The translations under genes were made by a program, and so were the position numbers. This document shows, in pieces, positions 33,620 to 45,700 of a stretch of DNA of 64,000 nucleotides. This DNA is from Eriocheir sinensis (taxonomy: Eukaryota > Arthropoda > Malacostraca > Decapoda > Varunidae). Numbering within the stretch: position 1 is the first letter of the stretch; every line of letters starts with the position of its first letter. The notes under the pieces are model-generated. The model had not been told where the DNA came from. It was given only the letters and a program-made list of their open reading frames with translations, and did no database searches. The stretch spans positions 2,724,094 to 2,788,093 of the forward strand of contig NC_066529.1 in the NCBI RefSeq assembly GCF_024679095.1, read 5' to 3'.

Positions 33620-33620
33620 T
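33440..33620. repeat. (TC)n followed by (GA)n, inverted pair
   Basis: (CT)21 is at 33460-33501 and (GA)19 at 33580-33617, about 80 bases apart and able to pair. The region 33620-34830 that follows is AT-rich with no feature that I can support. Confidence 0.85.
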
Positions 33621-34959
33621 ATATCGGTGGCTCTATGATTTTAATGTAATGAAAACTCTCCTTAAACATACATTGGCTGTAAGAAATAGTTACGGAAACT
33701 TGAGGGAAAAAAGAATAACACTTATTTAGTTTCGTCAACTTCACGCAGTCTTAAGGATTTACGAACTTTGTGAAAAAAATCTCATATTCGGTTTTCTTGA
33801 TATCACAGTCATCATGTCTCGATGCTTCAATAATTCTGTGAAAAGTTGAGGGAATAAAAGGTTATTCCTGTCAAATGCTAAGTTCATTTAATGTCTTTAC
33901 AACTGGATCAAGAAGAGCCGGAAAGTGTTCTGGAGTTTTCACACACTTAACAATAAATATCTTTCCGTCTCGGTAATAATGAAATATAAACGTGAGAGGA
34001 AACTAACAAAAACAGCAAAAACAAAAACAAAACTTTATATTATTTTCTCATTTTCATCTCACGTCATCATATAAAAGTAGAAAATCTAGCAATCATATTT
34101 TGCTTAAGCGCATATTCGGAGCTCTCCCTTTCTAGGCCAATCCCTTGACGAGTTCCATCATCAGTATGCCACACCCGTCCTTACGAGCTGTCCATGAAGC
34201 ATCGTCACCGGTGAATGGCTACACCCAATATATTAATTTTCTCCGTTAGTCATGGTTCGGTGGATGCATGTCAAGAGAAGAGTAATTGGATGTGAAATAC
34301 GAGGAATTCAACGAAGGTGGAAAGCAGTTGAAGGGCTGTCATTGGTTTTTGAGTTTGCAGTAAGTGACATCTTAGTAGGAAATTCAACCGACGGAGTTTA
34401 ATTTTCCCATACAAGTAAGCGAAGCAAGGAAAACTGTGCGTGGAAAGACAAATCTCTTTCATTTGCTAACTGGTGACTTTCAATTTTGCTTCAATGAGTA
34501 AAGTGTAGCGCTGTAGTAATTATCAGCCTCTTTGTTTGTAGTAGAGTCGCTTGCTCCAGACAGAAGGACCGAGTACCGTGCCGCCCTCTACCGGGAAACA
34601 GCTTTGTGAGTCCCCTATTCCGGTTATAATCTCTTAATACAGACTCGAAATGATCACTACCCATGCACAGAGTTTTCCCATACCTCCCTCTCATTCCGCA
34701 CCATTACACACCATCTCCTCTTAATTCCGTGTGTTCAGTGGAAGCATAAAAAGGAAGGTTCTCAGACTTAACACGCCTTTCATCTCCACACGCTTCGTCT
34801 CATCACTGTTTATGTAATTTTGGTGCCGAGATTGAGTGCGCCGAAACTCCATTATCTTCGCTTACCTCTCTTGCCTCTCCCTACTTTTCTCCACATTTCC
34901 TACCTCTTTCTACTACTCCCTACCTCTTTCTACCTCCTTTCCTTGCTCTACCAACCTCC

Positions 34960-35595
34960 AGCACACACACCACACACACACCATATATAAACAAACACAG
35001 ATACAGAAGGAGGAGATAAAAAGTAAAGAGGAAGAAAGACACGAAGATAAATACACACACACATACATACATATAGACAGACAGACAGACAGAACGGAAT
35101 ATGTTTAAAGTGAACTTGAAGTGTAAAAATAATGGATTTGTCTGTTGGAGGAGAAAAAAAAGAGATGATACAAGAAAATGTGATTAGAAAAAAGGAAAAA
35201 GAGGGTAAGATGATTAGGAATGTGAGAAAGGGAAAGAAAACTAAGAAAAACAAATCATACTGAAGGAAAAAGTGGAGAAGGAGGAGGAGGAGGCAAAGAC
35301 GAAAAAGAAGAAGAAAGAAGAGGAAGAGAAGGAGGAGGAGGAGGAAGGGGAGAAAGGAGGAGGAGGAGGAGAAGAAGCAGAAAGAGAGAAAAAAAAGTTA
35401 AAAAAGTAAAAAAAAAAAGTAAAAGAGGTTAAATAAACGAGGTGAAGGAGAAGGAGGAGGAAGAGTGGGAGTAGGCGGAGGAGGAGAATGTGGAAGAAGG
35501 AAGGAAGGAAGGAAGGAATAAGAGGCAGAGAAGATAATTATACAGAGATACATATGGACTGTCACTGGCATTCACAAACACACGGACGGTCTCGT

Positions 35596-35637
<42 letters not shown>

Positions 35638-35669
35638 AACATGTACAGCGCCACCACTAATCATGAACA

Positions 35670-35729
<60 letters not shown>

Positions 35730-35872
35730 GGGGAGGTTGAACTGGAGAGGGAGAAGCGTAACTAGCTCTCAACCTCACCTCCTCCTCCTCCTCTTCCTCC
35801 TCCTCCACCCCCTCCGGCGAAAGACATGCCCATAAACAGTCATGGAACGCCCGTACCTCTAAGTGAGTCATC

Positions 35873-35908
<36 letters not shown>

Positions 35909-35910
35909 GG
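34960..35910. repeat. Microsatellite cluster with purine-rich DNA
   Basis: (CACA) and (CAGA) motifs at 34960-35095, AGGAGG/AAAGAAG purine DNA at 35270-35520 with (GGAA)4 at 35500, (CA)18 at 35599-35634, (GA)29 at 35669-35726 and (GT)15 at 35875-35906. No gene is seen. Confidence 0.85.
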
Positions 35911-36289
35911 GTAACGTCCTTTAATCTGTTTAATTCTTATGATTCGTGATTCATTGCCTTGGTTATTTTGTTGTTGTTGTTGGTGGTGGTGGTGGTGATG
36001 GTGGTGGTGGTCTTCTTTTTCTTCTTCTTCATAGTCGTCTTTCCTCCTTTTCTTGTTATCCTTTTTCTATTCTATCACTTCTTGTTTTATTTTTATTCCT
36101 CTCGTTGATGTTCGTTGTTCTTGTTTTAGGCTACTTGCTTTTTTTGTTCCTCTATCTCTTTGCTTCTCTGCTCTCTCCAACCATCTCTCTGTCATCTCTT
36201 TCTTCTCCGATATACTCTTTCTCCTCCTTTCCTTTCATTTTATAGATACCCCTAAATGATTTCCAGTGCAGAATCCTAGAAAAAAATCC
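35911..36289. other. T-rich intergenic DNA
   Basis: A short (GGT)n lies at 35978-36012, and then CTTCTT/TTCC-rich sequence leads into the 34-bp array. Nothing coding is seen. Confidence 0.6.
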
Positions 36290-36970
36290 TCTTTGCTGGA
36301 CTTCATTTCTTATCTTTTCCTCTTCATATTAATTCCTCTTACCCTTTCTTTTCCTCTTCATATTAATTCCTCTTTCCCTTTCTTTTCCTCTTCATATTAA
36401 TTCTTCTTTCCCTTTCTTTTCCTCTTCATATTAATTCTTCTTTCCCTTTCTTTTCCTCTTCATATTAATTCTTCTTTCTCTTTCTTTTCCTCTTCATATT
36501 AATTCTTCTTTCCCTTTCTTTTCCTCTTCATATTAATTCTTCTTTCCCTTTCTTTTTCCCTTCATATTAATTCTTCTTTCCCTTTCTTTTCCTCTTCATA
36601 TTAATTCCTCTTTCCCTTTCTTTTCCTCTTCATATTAATTCTTCTTTCCCTTTCTTTTCCTCTTCATATTAATTCCTCTTTCTATTTCTTTTCCTCTTCA
36701 TATTAATTCCTCTTTTCCTTTCTTTTCCTCTTCATATTAATTCTTCTTTCCCTTTCTTTTTCCCTTCATATTAATTCCTCTTTCCCTTTCTTTTCCTCTT
36801 CATATTAATTCTTCTTTCTCTTTCTTTTCCTCTTCATATTAATTCTTCTTTCCCTTTCTATTCCTCTTCATATTAATTATTCTTTCTCTTCCTTTTCCTC
36901 TTCATATTAATTATTCTTTCTCTTGCTTTTCCTCTTCATATTAATTCTTCTTTCCCTTTCTTTTCCTCTC
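36290..36970. repeat. Tandem array of a 34-bp unit, about 19 copies
   Basis: The unit is CATATTAATTCTTCTTTCCC plus TTTCTTTTCCTCTT, with a C/T alternation after AATTC and a few internal changes. The + strand is almost pure pyrimidine apart from the ATATTAA core. Confidence 0.9.
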
Positions 36971-37695
36971 TCTCCTTTCTTATCCACTATTTTTCCTCTT
37001 CTGCCAATATACTACCTAGCTACCTACCTACTGTGAATAAAGTGCTGGATATACTTAGTTATCTTTTTACTTTACCTTACCTACTCACCTGCCTACCTGT
37101 CTACTTACCCACCTTTCCCCATCCTTTCATCCTCCCTTCGTTCGTCTCAACAGCCTTTGCTCTCACTTCCCATCCTCCCTTGCCTTCTGCTCAATCATAT
37201 CCACTCATTCTCATTCCTCTTAATCCTCTCGCGTTCGGACTGTTTCTTCACATCTCACTCCCGCTCAGAGGATAATTCAATTTGCTCGCCTTCTTCCACA
37301 TTACGTCCTTCCTCCAGTCAGGCTTCTCCTTCATTCTTTCTTTTGTATTCCGAGTTTTGGTGTGTCTTGCGCTATCTGTATCTGTTTTTTTTTTTCTCCT
37401 TCCTTTGCCCCCATCCCCCTCTCTCCTGGTCTTTTTTTCTCTAACTCACTCCCTCTTTCTTTCGTTCTTACTCTTCTTTTTCATATTTTTCTTTTTATTT
37501 AACTTTCTGTATACATATCTCTGTCTATATCTATACATTTATATTTTCCTTCCGTCTTCTTTTCCTCCTCTTTTTCTCTCTTTTCTTATATACCTTCCTA
37601 CGTAACTATCTATTAATGTCTCTGCCCATCTGTTTTGCAGTTTATATTATCTATCTGTCTATCTATCCGTCTATATCTGTTTTTGTGTCTTTATA

Positions 37696-37772
<77 letters not shown>

Positions 37773-38060
37773 TTGTCTATCTGTCTGTCTCTTTGTCTCT
37801 TGCTAATCAGTCGCCACGCAACCTTATTATCTTGTTTAGCGTGAAAACTTTTTGAATTACTCTTACTTGGGTCTTGTTTTCTGTCTTCGTGTTGGATGTT
37901 GCTGCGTGTCTGTATCTCAAGGGCAGCTATTCACCAATTAAGGGACTTGAACTCACCAATACCCAGAACTTGTAAGCTGAGGATGTGGTTGGGAAGGGTA
38001 TGCGATCCGATGCAGCGTTGACGATATTGCTACGTAACAAGAACAGGATAATTCACTAAG
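36971..38060. repeat. Pyrimidine-rich DNA with (TC)n(AC)n
   Basis: CTAC/CCTAC motifs near 37010-37110, C/T-rich sequence to 37690, (CT)20(CA)16 at 37700-37770 and (TGTC)/(TATC) tetranucleotides around 37640-37680 and 37775-37800. No gene is supported. Confidence 0.75.
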
Positions 38061-38068
38061 TGGCTCAC

Positions 38069-38135
38069 CTCTTTTCCTAGACCGCTCCTTTGACAGCAGC
38101 TCCAGCAAGGCCAGTACGCCGAGCTGTGCCAACAT
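38069..38135 (-). pseudogene. Possible N-terminal exon of a Harbinger-type transposase relative
   Basis: From ATG at 38135 the minus strand reads MLAQLGVLALLELLSKERSR plus KR and ends at a good donor, AAAAGAG|GTGAGC. The Leu-rich start followed by a basic SKERSRKR resembles the first residues of HARBI1-like nucleases in arthropods, recalled from memory. No second exon was found downstream to 37 kb. It may equally be the first exon of an unrelated gene or chance. Confidence 0.3.
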
Positions 38136-38256
38136 GCTTTCTGTTACCGACTTTTACGTGTCAATGGTTGCATCCAAAAAGTAACCTGATGCTTATCCAT
38201 AATGTATCCTTAAACTTGTATCTTTTAGTATATGGAATTTAAACTAAGGAGTACGC

Positions 38257-38273
38257 TCCGATGTGTGTGTGTG

Positions 38274-38308
<35 letters not shown>

Positions 38309-38640
38309 GTAATCCACCATTCATTAGGGTCTGGTCACATGACAGACTCGCAATCGCCAGCCAGGACCCTCCCCGCCGAGTCGTAGACAGGGAGAGTTTG
38401 GCAGCAGACTCCCGAGACTTTATCTTATATCTATGCTTTCATACTCACTGCCTCCTATCCAGTGCTTCTTTCTGAACACAATTTCAACACCGAAGGATAA
38501 AACTGATTGTGGTATTTTGAATTCCACCAACTTGTAAAGAGACAGGAGTGCTGGATAGGAGACAAGTGGGTATAAGCGGCATAATACAAGATGGCGAGTG
38601 GTCTAAGTCTCCCTATCTACGCCTCTGAACCAAGGCCATC
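38257..38640. repeat. (GT)n tract and a possible Harbinger-type terminus
   Basis: (GT)n interrupted by one T is at 38262-38310. At 38329 GGGTCTGGTCACATGACAGA plus CTCGCAATCGCCAGC resembles a Harbinger-like terminus, but no inverted partner was found. The remainder is unremarkable. Confidence 0.45.
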
Positions 38641-38815
38641 TTGAAGGATTTAGGATTCCTCTAGATCGCCTTGTCTGAACCCCCGACCCCCTGACACCCG
38701 ATACCTATTCACTGCTGGGGGACAGGGGGCACAGATTAAAGGAGATTGCCCCTCCGTGCCCACTCCGCTCGGGAATCAAACCCGGGACCTATCGGTTGTG
38801 AGGTGAGCGTGCTAC

Positions 38816-38817
<2 letters not shown>
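38640..38817 (-). mobile_element. tRNA-derived SINE, minus orientation
   Basis: Read on the minus strand, GGTAGCACGC, a B box GGTTTGATTCC (38772-38782), GAGCGGAGTGGG and then CAGTGAATAGGTATC match the SINE at 23645 block by block. Its head merges into a (TG)n tract at 38818. Confidence 0.65.
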
Positions 38818-38856
<39 letters not shown>

Positions 38857-39170
38857 TATCCACCTGCATGTTGTTGATACATAAAATCAATGCACAACAC
38901 TTGGGCTGACTGGCATTCCGATTCACTGCCTTTTATATCTTTCCCTGCTCTTCTTCTTGTTACTGTGACCGCCGGACCGGACCGTTACATTAAATAACGC
39001 TAAATACCGCAGGACCGCAACAGACGGGGTGCGTGGCGGCGGTGGGCGTGAAGTACGGTCCGCTGAGGCGTCCCCGTGGAAACACTGCGTTGATAGATAG
39101 ATACGAGCAGAGTACTGGGTTAAAGAAAATGCTTGAACACTCAGAGGAACGCTTTAACGTGGATCTACTG

Positions 39171-39225
<55 letters not shown>

Positions 39226-39739
39226 AATGAAGGTCCAGTAAGGTTTCCTCCATTTGTATTAATAACGATACAAAGGACGGGTCAACACTTTCATCATACC
39301 GTCCTTGTGGAGCCTTGACCATTAAAGTGATTGATTTGACATTCTAATACAAAATATATAAAGTTAATGTAAAGATCAATATTTTTTTCTCCATGTCCAT
39401 CCAGTTTTCAGTGTTAAAAGGAAACTTGGACGAGAGAGAGTTAAGGGCAAGCTATGTAGTATTAGTAATGGCGGGTTATTGTGTAGCCCTCGAGCAGCTG
39501 CAAGTGAGGGCACAATACAGCACATAGATACACCCGTTAACTCGTATAGTACCATGGGACCTCTTTTTCCTTTTCCTCATCCCCCCCTCCTTGCCCCTCC
39601 CTCCCCTCACCCTCCTTTCTGATCGATACCCAACAGTTATTCTCGCAAAACTCTGGGTCTGCTGGTCTGGCTGGCCCTGTCTGCCACACACACACACACA
39701 CACGCCTCTGTTGGTTGTCCTCCCCGACGAGGGCTCTAT
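38818..39739. repeat. (TG)n, (GA)n and short unique DNA
   Basis: (TG)17 is at 38818-38853, (GA)25 at 39174-39223, a C-rich tract with CCTCCCTCCC at 39570-39610 and (CA)n at 39686-39703. No exon is supported. Confidence 0.8.
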
Positions 39740-40445
39740 GCAGCTACCCTCCTTACAGCATCCCTCTGTTTTGGAACCCACAGCGCCATCCTACCCGGTA
39801 TGACAAACTTCTGGGCATATTTTGCAGATACCAGGGAGAATTGGATGCAGATGGTGTGTGAGGTGGAAAACGAACAGCTGCTGCTACGCCGGGCGGGAGG
39901 GGCAGGGGAGGAAGGCAACGGGAAGGAGGGGGAGAGTAGGAACGGGATGGGAGAAGGTCTGTGGAGGGGGGGAGAGGAGAAGAGACGCGGCTGGCGGACG
40001 TACAACTAACCAAAAATCGATTTCGCTCAGCATTAAACCTGCAAACTAAACCTGGTAATAAAGTGAGTTCTATAAGGCCATGGTGCACTTCAGTACGTAT
40101 GGGCGGGGTGAGGCGCAGCTCGGCACGGAGGGAAAGGAAGGAGCGGTGTATTGGTTTGTACAAGACGTTGGCCTGCCCCTGACTCTCCTTGCTGGGGATG
40201 AAACCGATGAGTCTCCTCGCGCGAGTCGTCTGTGGTCTCTTGGTGGGGGAGGGAGTGACAGGGTTCCGTGGCCCCAAAATGAAAGTGTAGTGTAGCGGCT
40301 TGGCGGTGACGGAGAATCGAGCTCTCTTCAGGGTTCGAACACGGAAAACCTCCTCTTCTCCTCGCCACTCCACCAACACCACCACCCAGCGAGGGCCTCC
40401 GTGGATCTAGAGTGCGAGGGTGTGCTGCATTTTTTTACGTGGAGA
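39740..40445 (+). promoter_or_regulatory. CpG-containing upstream region and 5' UTR of the glypican-like gene
   Basis: This stretch is GC-richer and CpG-richer than its surroundings and largely free of simple repeats, lying directly upstream of the signal-peptide exon. A TTCAGTACG initiator-like site is at about 40088. The minus strand holds a long open frame (40385 to 39753, 210 codons) rich in Pro, Arg and Ser with no family signature. That is best explained by the GC-rich composition. Promoter status is inferred from position and composition. Confidence 0.35.
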
Positions 40446-40608
40446 ATGGCGAGGAGGCAGCGTGTGTGCGGGGCGGCGGTGATGCTGTGGTTAGCGGTGG
40501 CCCTTCTTCCCTACGCCGCCGCCGCCGCCACCGAGTCCTGCGCCGCCGTCAGGAGTGTGTACCGTGGCCAAGGCTTCAGCGACGCCGTTCCTCCAGAGCC
40601 CATACCAG
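40446..40608 (+). CDS. Glypican, first coding exon (signal peptide), gene continues beyond the window
   Basis: Glypicans are GPI-anchored heparan sulphate proteoglycans that tune Wnt, Hedgehog and BMP signals at the cell surface. The exon encodes 54 residues plus one base (phase 1), ending CCAG|GTGGGT. Residues 1-29 form a signal peptide (basic MARRQR, then a Leu/Ala core ending AAAAAT). It is followed by ESCAAVRSVYRGQGFSDAVP, which matches the N-terminus of GPC4/6-like glypicans (SC..VR..Y...GFS..D.P) including the first conserved Cys at 32. The exon would end where the family reads ISG. ATG at 40446 is preferred because the frame upstream has no other ATG before the GC-rich leader. No second exon is found, so intron 1 is at least 23.4 kb. 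An unrelated secreted protein sharing this short motif is not excluded. Confidence 0.65.
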
Positions 40609-40689
40609 GTGGGTCACTCGCTGCCTGGTCTCGCTCGCCTCCCCTTCCGTCTGTCTCGTTCACCCGCCCCCCTCCCTCCCTGCTTCTGT

Positions 40690-41100
40690 CCATGGCCATG
40701 TTCTGTCTCGCCCTCTTCCATTTGCCGTTCTCCCTTCCACTCTTCCTTTTCTCTGGCCTCTGTACTTCCATTCTCCCTCCCTTTATGTCTTCTCTTCCAC
40801 TTACCCTCTTCTGTCTCGTTCTCCGTCCCTTCCTCCCTTCCTGTCTCTCCCTCTTCCATTTGCCGTTCTCCCTTCTTCCTCTCTTCCTTTTCTCTGGCCT
40901 CTGTACTTCCATTCTTTCTCCCTTTATGTCTCTTCTTTTCCACTCACCCTCTTCTGTCTCCTCCCCTTCCGTCTGTCTCGTTCTCCCTCCCTCCCTTCCT
41001 GTCTCTCCCTCTTCCATTTGCCGTTCCCCCTTCTTCCTCTCTTCCTTTTGTCTGCCTTCTTTACCTCCATTTTCCCCATTATGTCCTCTTTCGCTTCCCC
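40690..41100. repeat. Pyrimidine-rich tandem repeat in the glypican-like intron
   Basis: CCATTTGCCGTTC anchors are at 40718, 40856 and 41024, with GGCCTCTGTACTTCCATTCT and TTTATGTCTTCT between them. Units are 138 and 168 bp. Confidence 0.75.
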
Positions 41101-41283
41101 TCTCCTTCTGTCTCCTCCCCATCCGTCTCTCCCTCTTCTGTCTCACCCCATTCCTCCGTCTCTTCCCCCTTCCTCCATCGTCCCCCCTCCGGCAACAGCA
41201 CGCAGCCCCTGTCTCCCATTCCCCGCTCCTTCCCCTCCCCTCCATTCCCATCCATACGCAAGGCTTGTATGAACGTTTCGCTA

Positions 41284-41286
<3 letters not shown>

Positions 41287-41321
<35 letters not shown>

Positions 41322-41443
41322 CAGAGGCGCTCTATGCTTCCTCTCTGTAGTGTATCATTAGTTTCATCCCCTAATCGTCGTGCTCATGTACCTCTCCCTC
41401 ATTTTTGTAGTACCTCAAATTTGAAAACCCGGCATAGTGCTTT

Positions 41444-41508
<65 letters not shown>

Positions 41509-42104
41509 CATAATGTAAACTTGCTTGATATTCCCGTTTCGTCTTCCCCTCCTCAAATGCAGCTGTTTTTCGGCCTGTCGCCTCATATAACCAAGTCCCA
41601 CCCTGTTGCCCTTCCACACCCCTCTGTTTCCCCCCTGTCGCCCCCTATATCCGTGTGTGGAGCGTTGAGGGCCTGTCTGTCCGTATGTGTGTCTGTCTGT
41701 CTGGCTTGGCGTATATGCAAGCGTCGCCCTCACCCCCAGACAGACGCCGGGGACGGGGTGGAGACTGGAGAGCGGCACTTGGTAATACAGAGTCGTGGTT
41801 ATCTCTGGCGCGTTGCTGGTCTGCTAAGCGGTGTGATGGGCTGAGGGGCGCCCTTGTGCTCCCAAATGGCATGTGATTCATTAGCTGTTGACACTCCTAG
41901 GCCTAGAGTTTAAGCCTAAGGAGAGGGATGCGTGGCTATAATTTAACGAGAAATGAGTACCCGTGTGGTGTGAGTTTTTGGGTAAGTAACGATGAAAGGT
42001 TAGGTTGGGTTGGGTGTTAATATTAGTAAGTCCGGTATTTTTAGAAGCTTTCCCCTCTCTCTCACACCAACTATTTAAATCCAAAGGCCGAAAAGGAGAT
42101 TGAT
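41287..42104. repeat. (TC)n microsatellites in the glypican-like intron
   Basis: (TC)16 is at 41287-41319 and (TC)29 at 41450-41507. The rest, 41508-42104, includes (TGTC)n near 41670-41702 and otherwise ordinary sequence with no feature. Confidence 0.85.
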
Positions 42105-42235
42105 GAGGGCCTTTTCACGTTCATGGTACAGAAGAAGGGTCACACTACCAGCAGGGTCATTAAACTGCCCCTGGAAATGCCCCAAATGATGCCTATACGA
42201 GAGCCTTGTCAAATATGTGTACCTACTGGGGCGCC
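42105..42235. mobile_element. Solo arm of the fold-back element family
   Basis: It carries TTCATGGTACAGAAGAAGGG, ACCAGCAGGGTCAT, CTGGAAATGCCC, AGAGCCTTGTCAAATATGTG and a final GGGGCGCC. These align in order with the right arm of the element at 8370-8562. No opposite arm is nearby. Confidence 0.6.
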
Positions 42236-42519
42236 GTGTGTGTGTGTGTGTATTGCTTGTGGTCATCCAAGAGCCGTGGGAGTCGAGAGCTCACCGCAAG
42301 ACAAACTAACTCGAGGGAGGAGGAAGTCTGGCCCGTGTAGCCTACTCAAACGGCGGCGAGGAACACGGACGGCAAACAGGAAGGCGCTAAACTATGCTCC
42401 TCGTTTTTAGTCTTTATTTTTATTAGATTATATCGCCGGTGATTAGATAACTTTAATGCGTTCTGTTGATAGTAGCTTGGTCGATAGGTAGATGGACTTG
42501 TGTAATTGGGGGTCCTTCT

Positions 42520-43937
<1,418 letters not shown>

Positions 43938-43938
<1 letters not shown>

Positions 43939-45298
43939 AGCAGGTTCGTGTTAAAAAGTCGCTAGTTATTCTTTGTGTTATACTTTAGAAAATCATGACC
44001 GACCTTTCTCTTCCTCCTCTTCTTCTTTTTCCTCCTCCTCTTCCTCCTCCTCCACCTTCTCCTCCCAGGCCTTGTAGTCTTTTCACACTTCTCTTTTCCT
44101 TTCTTCTCTTCGTAAACTCGTCTGTGTTTCTTTTGGAAGATGTAGGGTGGTGGTGGTGGTGGTGGTGGTGCAGGTGGTAGTGGTGGAAGAAAGGGTGTTG
44201 ATGGTAGGGGTGCAGGTATTGTTGGAGGCAGTGGTGGTGGTGGGTAAGGTAGGTAGGTATGTGGTGGCGAGGCAAAGCATGTTGAAGGTGGAGGAAGGAG
44301 GAGATTGAGAAAGAGAGGATGGTGGTGGAAGTAGAAGAAAGGGTGGTGTTGATAGGTGGTGGTGGTGTGGTTGGAGGTTTAAAGGGAAAGGGGAGTGAGT
44401 GAAGGCCTGAAAGGGTTTAAGAAATGGGCGTTACCAGACAATGCAAGAAAAATGGAGCTCGAGGCAGGAGAAGAAAGGGAAGGAAAAATGCGTGCGTTTG
44501 TGAGCCGGTCAGAGAGAGAGAGAGAGAGAGAGAGAGTACAACCACCCCGACATACAATCCCTGGCCTGCAATCTGACCCCCTGAATCAACACTCAAGTTA
44601 TCAAAGGTAAATCACAGGTAAAACTTAGCCAGGTGTCCCTCGCGTGGCGCTCCCTGGCGAGGCATAACATCCAGGGAGGAAAAGGGAGGAGGGGTGAGGG
44701 AGGGAAGGGAGACAAAGGGGTTGGGAGGAACATTGCACGCTTCTCCTCCTCCCCTCTTTCTCCTTCCTCCACCTCCTCCTCCTCCTGCTCCCCTTGCTTC
44801 TTAGTCTTTTATTTGTAATCTTTTTGCTCTTTCATATTCTTCGTCTTTCTCTCCCTTCTCTTTCATCTTTCCCATCTTTTTTTCTTTATTTCTTTTCTTC
44901 CTGTTCTTGTAATACTTCATCTTTATTCTGCTCTTCCTCCTCCTCCTCTTCTTGTTTCTTCGTCTTTTTTTACTCCTCCTCCTCCTTCAATTTTTTTACT
45001 TTTTCATTTTCTCATCTTTTCCCTCCGTCCCTTTCATTCATCTTTTTTTTTTTTAACTTCCTATCCTTGTTCTTCATCTTCATTCTAATCCTCCTCCCCC
45101 TCCCCTTCCTTCTTATCCTCCTCCTCCTCCTCCTCCTCCTCCTCCTCCATCCGCTATTCCAACAAGAACTACACATAAATATAGATTTCTTATTACCTTA
45201 TCAAAAGCCACACACACGCATGTTGGTCCTGCTAATTTCACACATTTTATCACAGGGCAGCCGCTCACGCACTCACACACGCACGCACGCAATGCCTC

Positions 45299-45330
<32 letters not shown>

Positions 45331-45609
45331 GAAGTTATGCATACCACACATTTTGTTTGTCGATTTTTTAAACGCAGCGTGGGAAACAAAGGGAGGCATA
45401 AACAAACAAACGGCGCTACTATTAATAAATGACCAGCGGCGAACAGCAGTTTATGGCACACTCGGTATATATTGTATTGTGTGTTCGTTCCCGTCCTCCC
45501 TTTTTATTTAACTTTTTTTCCCACACTGTTTTTTGCATTTTATCCGTTTTTTCTCTCTTCCTCTTTTATATTCTCTCGCTTTTACCCCTTTCCCATGATC
45601 CTAATAATT

Positions 45610-45677
<68 letters not shown>

Positions 45678-45700
45678 GGGCCATAAGGGTAGAGGGGGAG
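43938..45700. repeat. Pyrimidine- and purine-rich intron DNA with microsatellites
   Basis: CTC/TTC-rich at 43999-44100, (GGT)n at 44148-44190 and 44225-44245, (GA)12 at 44513-44536, C/T-rich 44740-45150 ending in (CTC)10, (CA)n with CGCACGCACGC at 45265-45328 and (CA)33 at 45611-45675. No coding signal. Confidence 0.85.

Noticed and set aside
39753..40385. 210-codon antisense open frame upstream of the glypican-like exon
   Set aside because: Pro/Arg/Ser-rich with no family blocks and no good flanking splice sites; it lies in GC-rich promoter-type DNA where long frames arise by chance.
40511..41251. 246-codon Arg/Glu/Gly-rich antisense open frame
   Set aside because: It is the complement of a pyrimidine-rich tandem repeat and overlaps the glypican-like exon on the opposite strand.
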